From Pithys albifrons albifrons (lineage: Eukaryota > Chordata > Aves > Passeriformes > Thamnophilidae): a stretch of 64,000 bases of DNA. Location of the stretch: NCBI RefSeq assembly GCF_047495875.1, contig NC_092463.1:14007224-14071223 (forward strand), written 5' to 3'. The notes beneath the pieces were generated by a model. That model was not told the origin of the DNA. It was given only the letters and a program-made list of their open reading frames with translations, and did no database searches. Made by a program: the position numbers and the translations under genes. Positions 23,443 to 32,905 of the stretch are shown piece by piece; the first letter of the stretch is position 1; each line of letters begins with the position of its first letter.

Positions 23443-23517
23443 CAGTCCCCACTGAGACTCAAACTCAGGTCCTTGGGATTCAGAGTCGAGAGTGCTCTCC
23501 TTTGCACCATGGGACTG
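23443..23517 (-). pseudogene. tRNA-Gln(CUG)-like SINE head
   Basis: On the minus strand the acceptor arms CAGTCCC and GGGACTG pair perfectly over 7 bp. The T arm is CTGAG / loop TTTGAGT / CTCAG, a perfect 5-bp stem. The anticodon loop reads CTCTGAA, placing CTG (glutamine) in the anticodon position. The A box (TGGTGCAAAGG) and B box region (GAGTTTGAGTC) resemble tRNA-Gln. The anticodon stem is partly unpaired and the GG start of mature tRNA-Gln has changed, so this is not a working tRNA but the promoter-bearing head of the retroposon. Confidence 0.85.
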
Positions 23518-23521
23518 CCTC

Positions 23522-23535
23522 TACTGAGACATGCA
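23522..23535 (+). repeat. target-site duplication, right copy
   Basis: TACTGAGACATGCA is the partner of 23143-23156. It begins directly at the 5' end of the minus-strand tRNA-like head, as expected for a full-length insertion. Confidence 0.8.
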
Positions 23536-25339
23536 AAAAGAAGGTAAAATGGTCAATGGATGTACCTTATTAAGTGAGCTGTGTTTTACTCTTTTTCTGT
23601 CACAAGAATTTAAGCAAGTCAGTAAAGTTCTGCATGAACATTTCAGTGCTTTCTATGTTACATATGAATAAAATTAATTATTTGATCACAGAGTTAACTC
23701 TAATGTTCATTGTGTTTTTCAAATAACTTTGAGACCCTTGAAGCTAAAGTGAATTTTTATGAATAGGGAGATGTATAGTATTACCGGATTCTTACAAGCA
23801 AAAATCATTCACCCTCAAAAAACCAACGTCCTAATCCTTGTCATATTTTAAGATGTCCAGGGACATATAAAAACATTTAAAAAAAAGGCACTTGATAAAA
23901 GCTGGAATTAAGTGCCTTGTCAGCATTTTTAAAATTCACTTAAATATCTCTTTGTGATTTGGGGTTTGGAGGGTGTTTTTTTGTTGTTGTTGTTTTTTAG
24001 AATGGACAAAAATTTAAGAATATGACAATTTCATGAAACCTTGTCCTTCTATTGCAAAAGTATAACTACCCTCTGGCAACCACAGCATTGCATACCTGCA
24101 TGAATAATATGAGGAAAATATTTAATGTATTTTTAGACAAGTTTTAATGCCACTCCATAATTAAAGTAATTTGTAGTTTGTATTAAATATTGTTACATTG
24201 TGTCTGTGTCCTGATTTTTAATGACTTTTGAAAAGAACCACTAATAACAGAAAAATAACACCATGTTAATTAACAGCATCAATTCAGAGTGAAGTTAATG
24301 GCACTCTTCACATTAGTAATGCAAGAAGAATTTGGCCCTTAGGAAGTCATTTTATATGGCAGTTACATGTTTGTCTCTAAAGTACCAATACCAGGTTCTT
24401 GTGGATGACTTGAAGATTCAGCTGTAGCTAGAGAATATTTCTGCCCTCTTGAGACCATGGAAAGAGATGTTGCACCAGTGACCTTCAGGGTGGAAAACTA
24501 AGGCAGAACAGAAAGACCAGGAAAGGGAGATTAACCACCAGACGGCAATCACGCAAATGAGTGAGACTTGAAGGATAAGGAAGACTCAAACAAGGTAGAT
24601 AAAATCTGGACTAAAGGTTACGGCAGAGACCAAAGCCCAGGTTAAGCCACTTTTCCTCATATCCCTGCTCTCCAAGTAACACCAATTCAAAATGAAGACA
24701 ATAATGAAGTTGATTTTCCTAAGTGGTGTTTTATGTTTGAAAACTCTCTGGCTTGCATTTTAGTGCACTCCCCAGCTATTACCCATATTCTCAATTCAGT
24801 GTGACTCTTTCAGCATGTGATCCTGGGTGAGGTCTTCTTCAAAACAGAGCTTCAAAAACAAAAGCAATTGTCACCTCACCTCCTTCCTTTAGGTACTGAA
24901 ATTCATTATTGAGCTCCACTGTAATTTGTAACAGAGGATAAAGGGACTGAAGGAAACCAATTTATGTTAGGAAGATATTTTAAAGTACTGTTTCTACAGC
25001 ATAGAAGGAACAAATATTATTTTCAGTGTTCTTATTTAAGAGCCTAAACCCTGAGCTTGCACCTTACTTTAAAGCATTGCAATCATTGTAATGATTCCTC
25101 AATGGTGTAGTAGATCTACACAGGCAGAAGCCCAAAGTAATCTTTTAAATAAACAAATTATGTTCTTTAAAAAGATTTTTCTTCTTTTTCCTTTCTATAT
25201 ACTTTCAACATTGTGCAACACTATAAGTGCTGAATCCCAAATGAGTACTCCCACCTGGCAGGCAATCATTATTGAAGGAAATGGGTTACTTTTAGAATAT
25301 TTATCTAGCTAAGGATTTTGAAGTCTTTCAGTAACATTA
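23536..25339. other. AT-rich sequence, no gene seen
   Basis: No gene, RNA or clear repeat is supported. A GTT/T-rich run is at 23975-23998. Confidence 0.5.
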
Positions 25340-25475
25340 ATTAAATAATTTTCTCAACAACTCACTCGAGGTACAATTATCAGTCCCACCTTCTAGCTGA
25401 GTAAACTGGGCCTGCTTTGTCCAACGTCAGATATCAAGCTAGTGAAAGCAATAAGCAAAGAATAATGCCAGACTT
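25340..25475 (-). repeat. MIR-type SINE fragment, antisense
   Basis: The plus strand reads as the reverse complement of MIR: TTTTCTCAACAACTCACTCG, then AGGTACAATTATCAGTCCCA, then AGCTGAGTAAACTGGGCC, then TGTCCAACGTCAGATATCAA, then GCTAGTGAAAG. These follow the antisense MIR order (tcctcacaacaaccctatgaggtaggta / attattatccccattttacagatgaggaaactgaggc / gcccaaggtcacacagctagtaag). It is old and inactive. Confidence 0.75.
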
Positions 25476-26736
25476 TTTCATGCCTTTCAACACTTCAACT
25501 TCCAACCATTCCTTTGTCACTGTGCCATACAACACTCCTCAGGCCAAGAGTGCCTGAGGAGAACTTTGTCTTTAAAATACTGGAAATTCAAAAAATGCCA
25601 CTGCAATTTGGACATGAATGTTTTGAGGCCAATATATGAACACTTTCAATAAAATTGTAATTTAACAAAAAAGTTTCCCTCAAATTCTCCTTCAGTAAGA
25701 GATGAAAGAGTTCTTAACAAACTGCTTGTTCCCATGTTTTTCCTCAATGCTTTGGGACAGAAACTGTTTGGGGCATCCCTAGAGGTGATGGGTGCCTTGT
25801 ACCAGTCACAAGCAGTGACAACTCACACCTTTAAGATGAGTGGTTGGCTACATTCCTGAGCCATGGATGTCCCAGCAAGTGTTTGCCAGCTGTTGATTTT
25901 CAGAAACTAACAGTGACAGCTAATTTTTCTCACTCTAGTCTATACAAAAGCACTGAAAATCAGTGGACCAGATGAAACAGGTCTGTGGACCCCTAGGGTG
26001 GATCCAGATATTTGTTTAGTTAATTGTTTGAGAATTTCTTTTCCAAATGAATGTAGTAACTGTAGAAGAAGAACAGCAATTTCATAGAAATGTCATTTTA
26101 TTGCTCTTCCCCTTGTCACATCATGGGAAGTGCAAGTCTCCCCTCTGTGACCTGGTATGTACACTCAAGGGTAAAAACTACGAGTATGTGTTGACAGTAA
26201 ATATTAAACATATACTTTTTTGATGCTAAGTCAACATATGAAATTAAAAAAGAAAACCATTGTAAAGGAATGCTCATCATAGACATGAATGTAGTTCTTG
26301 GCCTAATTTCTGAAGTCTATAGAACTTTTCAAGTTTTATTCCTGCTATTAACAGATTATGCCTTTTTACTGCCATATGATCCCCTCATTCTCACAAAGAT
26401 GTTTTTATGTTGCTAAGTGAATCCCTACAAAAGCAAACTACTTCCTGAACCCATTTCACTGTTCTTTCCAATTGATTTTTTTTTTTTGGTAGATAAGCTT
26501 TTTAAGAAGAGACAGAATAGTACCCCTGTAGCCTCACACTTCCACCAAGCATCTTTTCCACAGGGAATGACAGAAATATTTTCAATGAGTATCTTCAGAG
26601 GTGATCTGTTTAATAAAAATTTTGTGGTCCACATTTGCTCTCCAAATAAGATGAAAGATGCTTCCTACTTATACAGAAAACAAAACAGACAAAATGAAAA
26701 ACCTAACAATGAAACAGAAAAACAACCCCTGCAAAG
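25476..26736. other. unique sequence with one short hairpin, no gene seen
   Basis: CTCCTCAGGC (25535-25544) and GCCTGAGGAG (25552-25561) form a perfect 10-bp stem with a 7-base loop. The 120-codon plus frame at 26417-26779 has no domain I recognise, and its last part runs into the CR1 copy in a different frame from the CR1 protein. Confidence 0.45.
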
Positions 26737-28470
26737 AATAAAAAGAAGGGCTTCTACAGGTGTGTTAAACAGAAAATGAAGGTGAAGAAGGTATACCCAG
26801 TAAACAATGCTGGAAAACGGATAACAATGGATGAGAAGAAAGCTGAGGTACTCAATAACATTTTTGCCTCAGTTTTCCATGTTAACCTCTTTCCCCATAC
26901 CTCTCAAGGGAGTGGACTGCAAGATTTGGCCAGGGGGGGCAAAGTGCCTCCCAGGCACTTACTGTAAGTGAAGATCCAGTTCATGACCAACCAAGAACCT
27001 CAATGTTCATGTCTGTGGGACCCAATGAGATACATCCCAGACTCCTGAGAGGATTAGCTGATGTAGTTCCTCAGCCACTCTCCATAATATTTGAAAAGTC
27101 ATGGCAGTCCCAGTGACTGGAAAAAGGGAAACACTGTACTGATGATTAAAAAGAGTAGAAAGGAGGACAGTCAGGAACTACCGACCTGTCAGCCTCACTT
27201 TACAGGTGATCCAGAAGATCATGGAACAGATCCTCTTAGATGTTCTGCTAAAGCATGTGGAGGCCAGAAAGGTGATTTGGGACAGCCAGCATGGCTGTCC
27301 AACCTAGTTCCCTTCTATGATGGAGTGACTGCAACAGTGGAGAAAGGAAAGCTTATAGTTATAATTTTTCTGGGCTTCTGTAAATCTTTTGATGTGGTCC
27401 CCCACAACACCCTTCTCTCTGTATTGGAGAGAGATGGATTTGATAGGTGGACTGTTAGATGGATAAGAAAGTGATTGGATGGTCACACCCAGAGGGTAGT
27501 GGTCAGTGGCTCAGAGTCCTGATGGACATCAGTGACAAGTGGTGTCTCTCAGGAGTCCATATGGGAAAATATACTGGTTAATATCTCCATTAATGACATG
27601 GATTATGTGATTGAGTGCACCCTCAGCAAATTTGCAGATAACACAAACTAAGTGGTGTGATTGACACAGCTGAGGTACAGGATGCCATCCAGAGGCACCT
27701 GGACACACTTGAGGGGTGGATCTATTTGCACCTGGTGATGTTTAACGACGAAGTGCGAGATGCTGCACTTGGGTTTCTGCAATCCCTTATATCAATACAG
27801 GCTGGGGGAGGCACAGATCAAGAGCAGCCCTGACAAGAAGGACTTGAGGGTGTTGGTGGGTGAGAAGTTGGATATGAGCCAGCAATGTGACTTTGCAGCC
27901 CAGAAAGTCAATTTTATCCTGGACTGCATTCAAAGCAGCAAGGCCAGCATGTCAAGGGAGGTGATTCTGCCCCCCTGCTCTGTTATGGTGAGACTCCACC
28001 TGGATTCCCAGCACAGGAAGAACATAGACCTGTTGGAGCAAGTCCAGAGAAGAGACACCAAGGTGATTAGATGGATGGAGCAATTCTCTTACAAGGAAAG
28101 GCTGAGAGAATCAGGATTGTTCAGCCTGGAAAAGAAAAGGCTTTGGGGTGACCTAATTGCAGCCCTCCAGTACCTGTACAATTTACAAGAGCATGCAGTG
28201 ACAGGACAAGGGGAAACAGCTTCAAACTGAAAGAGTAGTTTTAAATTAGATATAAGGGAGAAATTCTTTACTGTGAGAATGGTGAGGAACCAGAACAGGT
28301 TGCCCAGAGAAATTGCAGATGCCCTATCATAACTGGGATGGGGAGTGTTCAGGGCCAGGCTGGATGGTGCTATGTCCAATCTGATCTAGAGAAAGGTGTC
28401 CATGCCTACGGTAGGGGTGCTGGAACTAGTGCTGGATCTTTAAGGTTCATTCAAACCCAAGGAATTCCAT
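26737..28470 (+). mobile_element. CR1 LINE, 5'-truncated, decayed reverse transcriptase and 3' end
   Basis: This 1.7-kb copy of a CR1 non-LTR retrotransposon encodes, in broken frames, the region from just before the reverse transcriptase to the end of ORF2, then the 3' UTR. Visible landmarks are KKGFYRCVKQK (from about 26740), EKAEVLNNIFASVF-like sequence near 26840-26880, NYRPVSLT (27176-27199), and the motif A region SFDVVPHNTLL, whose catalytic Asp codon is at 27391-27393. Motif C is FADN (27631-27642) instead of the usual FADD. The C-terminal part runs from 27760 to 28200 (LEQVQRRDTKVIRWMEQFSYKERLRES region). Stops and frameshifts separate these blocks, for example TAA at 27649-27651. 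The 3' end near 28440-28470 resembles the CR1 tail but has lost its 8-bp repeats. It cannot be active. Confidence 0.92.
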
Positions 28471-29679
28471 GTGCTACTTTTTACAACTTTTAGATTCCAA
28501 TGGAATGGACAGTGATCCAAAACACAGAGATACTAGTTCAAGTTCTGCAAGAACAGGATGCTGGATCCTCAGCTGTATCCATTATAACTAGAATGCTTGT
28601 GCACTTTCCCATAAACCTGAATAGAAACACAGTAGCTCAACTTCCATCAAACACAATGCTCCTCAGCAAAATGCCCACAGATCACTGCTTTGTCTCCTGG
28701 CTCCCTCTCAGTTTTGCTGCTTTATATTTTACTTCTCTCTTAATGAACCAAACTCTTGAATCACCATCTGGAAGTAACTACTCACACTACCCATCTTTCC
28801 CCCTAGAGGCTGAGAATTAGAATATGTCCACCATCTATGGCAAAGACTACATGAGATATATGAGAATTAAACTATTTCAGTCTAAGTCCCTCCAGTGTGC
28901 TACCAGCCAGCAAAGAGAAAAGGAGAAATTGAGAGACTGATAAATTTTTCCAGTAATCTCATGAGAAGAGAGAGGGACAGACAGGGAGAGTTCACTTGCT
29001 TAATTTTCTAGCCAGCAGCTACAACAGTGCTTCTATTAGGAGATATGAAAAGAGACAAAGAGATATAATAGCTATAGATTGGCTTTGTTGGCCAGAAGTT
29101 CTAACTATGCTGGGGGGATGAGGAGGTACAGAGACATGCTCTCAAGGGATATTTTTTTACTTTAATATCATCATTTTGGTGCATCTCTAGCTGCACATTT
29201 ACTTAACACTGACTGAAAATAAAGGTTTTAACATATCACATTGCCTGGCCAGATAGCTGAAATGAAAGCTGGAAAAAGTGCATTGACCTTGTGTTATTCT
29301 CCTCTGCATTGACTTTGTGAGATTCAGACTCTAATTTTGTTGGTCTAATGTTTTAAGCAGAAATGTTCCTTTAACAGATAGATTTGTTTCATCTTATCTT
29401 TAGTCAGTTTCCTCCCCCTTTTTAGAAAATATGGAAACATGCCATCTTGCTTTATAGTCTGCACAATCCACTCTTGTCAGATTATTTCTCAAATTTACTT
29501 GCCAAATGCCTTGCCCAAACCTTTCTTCTGGTACTACTTCATTCTGAACAAGAAACCACACTTTGTCTCTCTCTTTCATTCATTCTTAAGGTGAAGCAGT
29601 ACTGCCTTCCAAAGCATAAGCATTTGAGAGTTACACATTTTCACATTTCTCATCCATGTTAAATCCAAGATAATTTCCT
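28471..29679. other. unique sequence, no gene seen
   Basis: A 106-codon plus-strand frame (28500-28820) directly after the CR1 tail has no recognisable domain. Nothing else can be supported. Confidence 0.45.
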
Positions 29680-29705
29680 CCCCCTCCCCCCCCAACCCCC
29701 ACCCC
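29680..29705 (-). other. G-quadruplex-forming motif on the minus strand
   Basis: The plus strand has four C runs of 5, 8, 5 and 4 bases (29680-29684, 29686-29693, 29696-29700, 29702-29705) separated by 1-2 bases. The minus strand therefore has four runs of four or more G with very short loops, the strongest class of predicted quadruplex. It stands alone in AT-rich sequence. Confidence 0.8.
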
Positions 29706-32700
29706 AACACCTCCCTCTTCTTCTCCTAACATGTTGCCTGGATAAAAATAAAAACGCCTTAAGCAAATCCTTTCATAACCTTATATATTGTGGTGGTTAG
29801 ACCAGAGCTCCTAACATGAGGCAACACATTTCCAGAAATGGGTGTATGCCTGAGAGCAAGAAACTAGACAGGACTGGGCATCCTGAAAACAGTCCTGTTT
29901 TCGTGAGCTACATAGACTCCATTTTTATTTCCATGAAGATCTGACTTTTGGAGAAAGAATATTTTACAAATTTATGTGACCCCAAATAATGATTATCTCC
30001 AATATATTTTTCCTTCCTGAGGACATGCACATAGCAAAGTGAGCAATTATAAATTAAAAAGAGAGACATGCAAATAAAAAGAAATGCATATATATACATT
30101 GTTTTCTGAAATTTTCATGTGTTTTAAGTTACCCAGCTATAATGTTAAAGTTATTGACATCTACAGTATTATAACAAGAGTGAGACTTTTCTAATTAGAT
30201 AAGTACACCAAATACGATGGTCATCTAAGATTTCATTGCTATGCTGCACAACTCAAGAGTTTTACTGTTATAGCCACTACAAAATCCTTAACATCTCACT
30301 CATCTGTTGCCAAAGTCTGAGTCTTTAATTACATATACAGTATTTAACTTCTTTACTAAGAGTAGCTGAAAACTTCATCCAACATGCCAGATAACCAAGT
30401 GGTTTGGGCAACGTTCTTGGATGTGGAGAAAAAAATAAAAGACCAAAAGGAAAAAAAAATACTTCAGTACCTGCTCCAGATCAAAGAAGATAAAGATTTT
30501 AAAACTACTCCCTGATTTTTTTGAGAGCAGTCTGAATGCAAGGGCTTAGGCTGAAGGTCTATTTGTTTCTATACACATGAATCCTCACAAACAGAGCCTA
30601 ACCCAGAGCTAGCTGCCCAGGTCCACTGTGATTAGAAATCTCAAGAGACTTCTGGTCCCTGAGAGAAGAAATCAGCTTCTTGTATGTGCTCTTTGAGGTG
30701 CCTAAAGCCTCCTGGTTTTTGAGAATTCACCCCTAAGTTCCTCACTCCTTGCATTTCGCATCTTGCCTGCAACACTTGGGACTGCAAATTTCACTAGGCT
30801 GCTAGGCACCTAAAAATTGCATGTTGCATGACCTAGGTTCTTCTATGGATCCATCCCCCAGTTCACTGCATATTCCCATGTTAAGACTAAGCTCATCCTC
30901 ATGTACCTGTGCTCACTGCTAACAGCCTATGACATACAGCTGAGGTCATTCTAATTCCCTCTAGTACAAGGTAAGGGATACACATGCAGGAGGTAGTTCA
31001 TTATGGTATTATAATCATGCCCTGCTTATACCCCAAAGTCATTCACTTCCATTAAAGGCCAGGAGAGTGACTGTGAACTGAATCCCAAAATGAGTAAGTA
31101 GCACTGTTTGGAAAGAAGGTCGATGAGGTCATGGTGGTATTCACTGTGATGGCAGCCCTCATGAATTCGCCTATTATTTTTTATTTCATTGCCTTCCTAG
31201 AAATCTTTCTGAGCTTTAAATAATTATAACCTGTGACATTATTTGTTTAGGATTTTGTTTCTTTAACCATCACACATTTGTACTCATTCCTCATTTTTCC
31301 TAAATTTAAATATTTGGTATTGCATACAGGTTAAGGAGCTGGGCTAAGGGATATTAGCAAAACAAGTGAATATAAGAGAATGTCGGTTTTCGGATATCTT
31401 TTTGTACTGTCAATGCAGTGATGACTGGAAGAACTGTCCAATGAAATCATTAGTATTTTCTTCTTTAACTCGGGAAAAGACATATATATCCATCCTAAAG
31501 GTATTGCCTACAGGCTATGAAAGTGGAAAAGACAATTACTTGATAAGAAAATACTATAAGCATTTTTATACTTACCTGTTTTTTATGTGAGTGATTTGCA
31601 CACAAAATATTTGCAGGATGTGCTAGAGGCTGTGTACACTAATAGGGACTCCCAGTTGTTCCTAAACTGCGAACTAACCAGTCTTCAGGTGGACTAAACA
31701 GTCACTCTTCAGGTCATCAAGTGGAGAGAAGTACCATAGAGAAAGCACAGTAAATTCAAACAGCCTTTCCTCATCTGCTTGGGTTCAGTTAAGGCTACTT
31801 GATCAAGATATAAATTAAGGTAGATCAGAATTCTTTCCTAAACTTCTTGTCAAGGCCTAAAGAAGAAAAAACCCCCTGATCTTAAAATCAGATTTTCTTC
31901 CTTTGGTGTGAAAGAGAAAGAAAAGGACAACTTTCTAAAAAAAGAAGTTATGCTTGGAAAGACTGCCAGAATTTTATCCTCACTGATTCTTTCTTCATTC
32001 TTTCTGTAGAAGAGGACTAAAGCAAATGAAGTCATTGAAATTACTATTGACAGTTATAGTAAAAAATGGGAGAGTAAAATCAAATATATCACTTCTCTCT
32101 GGGCAAAACCCATATTTTTTAGTCAAAAATCCATTTCAAATACCTTGATAGCTGCAATTTAGTGTTTCCCCAAGGGATGCTAAAAGGCCAATTCCCAGGT
32201 ATGGAGGCCATAAGAACATTGTACTGTTTAGCTTAACTGTCAGATCTGTACATAGAGAGACAACACCATTCACTATTAAAAAAACAGAGTGGCACACTGG
32301 ATCTGTTAAGGGGGACTACAGGTCAACATTGCTAAAAGATGTAATGTGCAAGGTGAAAACCACCTTATCTAGGGACATGACAGAAGGAGACCTAGCACAA
32401 AAAATCTCAAAGATTGATTTGGCCAATATTGATCACATTCAGCAATCAACAGTCAGGAGAAAGCATTTTGAAGATTCTAGTTGGCACTGCAGTCAAGCCT
32501 TGTGGTTAGTGTATTTATTTTATGCAGCATTTAATGTTTATGGCTGTAAGTGGTCAAGACCTCAATTTTTTGTCTGGTGGAACCTGGTACAACACAATGT
32601 CCTACAACCATGCCTGGGCACTGGTTCAGTACCATCTGTTAAACAGAAGTGTTCCCTGACAGCCTGCCATTTAACTATTAGACTAGTCCAATATTGCTTA

Positions 32701-32739
32701 ACTGATGAGTGCTGACAAGATCACAGTACAAACTGATGT
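29706..32739. other. AT-rich sequence, no gene seen
   Basis: No exon or RNA gene is supported. The 128-codon plus frame at 32329-32715 contains no domain I recognise and sits directly before the old repeat at 32740. Confidence 0.45.
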
Positions 32740-32905
32740 AATTAATTTATTATTATTAATATTATTGGTTTTATTAATACTCTACCACCCTCTATACCCA
32801 ATCACAAATAGAGTCCCATTGTGATGGGCACTGTAGAAACATTACATAAAATAATATCCATAACCCAAGGGCATTACAAATGAATAAGCAGAAATTAGAC
32901 AGGCA
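32740..32905 (+). repeat. ancient amniote interspersed repeat, copy 1
   Basis: A (TTA)n-like lead (TTTATTATTATTAATATTA) is followed by AGAGTCCCATTGTGATGGGC, ACTGTAGAAAC and CAAGGGCATTACAAATGAAT. This order is familiar from a very old repeat found in reptiles and birds (TTATTATT ... CCCATTGTGCTAGGCGCTGTACAAACA ... AAAGGGCTTACAATCTAA). I do not have a secure family name. Copy 2 is at 36725. Confidence 0.55.

Larger units (their letters stand above)
23157..23521 (-). mobile_element. SINE-like retroposon: tRNA-Gln head, 5S rRNA-like middle, unknown body
   Basis: Read on the minus strand, this ~365-bp element begins with a tRNA-Gln-like head (23517-23443). A short linker follows, then a 5S rRNA-like segment (about 23421-23353) and a ~195-bp body I do not recognise, ending near 23157. 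A 14-bp target-site duplication with one mismatch flanks it, which is what retroposition by a LINE endonuclease leaves. The tRNA A and B boxes would supply the pol III promoter. The 3' end has no poly(A) and no CR1-type 8-bp repeat, so the LINE that moved it is not obvious. Chimeras of tRNA and 5S RNA are known among SINEs (AmnSINE1 is a 5S/tRNA chimera, and 5S SINEs occur in fish and bats). In AmnSINE1 the 5S part comes first, whereas here the tRNA comes first. I cannot name this family. The call rests on both RNA-like parts and the flanking duplication. Confidence 0.8.

Noticed and set aside
23443..23517. A functional tRNA-Gln gene
   Set aside because: The anticodon stem is partly unpaired and the acceptor end differs from mature tRNA-Gln. 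It is the head of a retroposon bounded by target duplications.
26417..26779. 120-codon frame as a small gene
   Set aside because: Its 3' part overlaps the start of the CR1 copy in the wrong frame, and its 5' part shows no domain.
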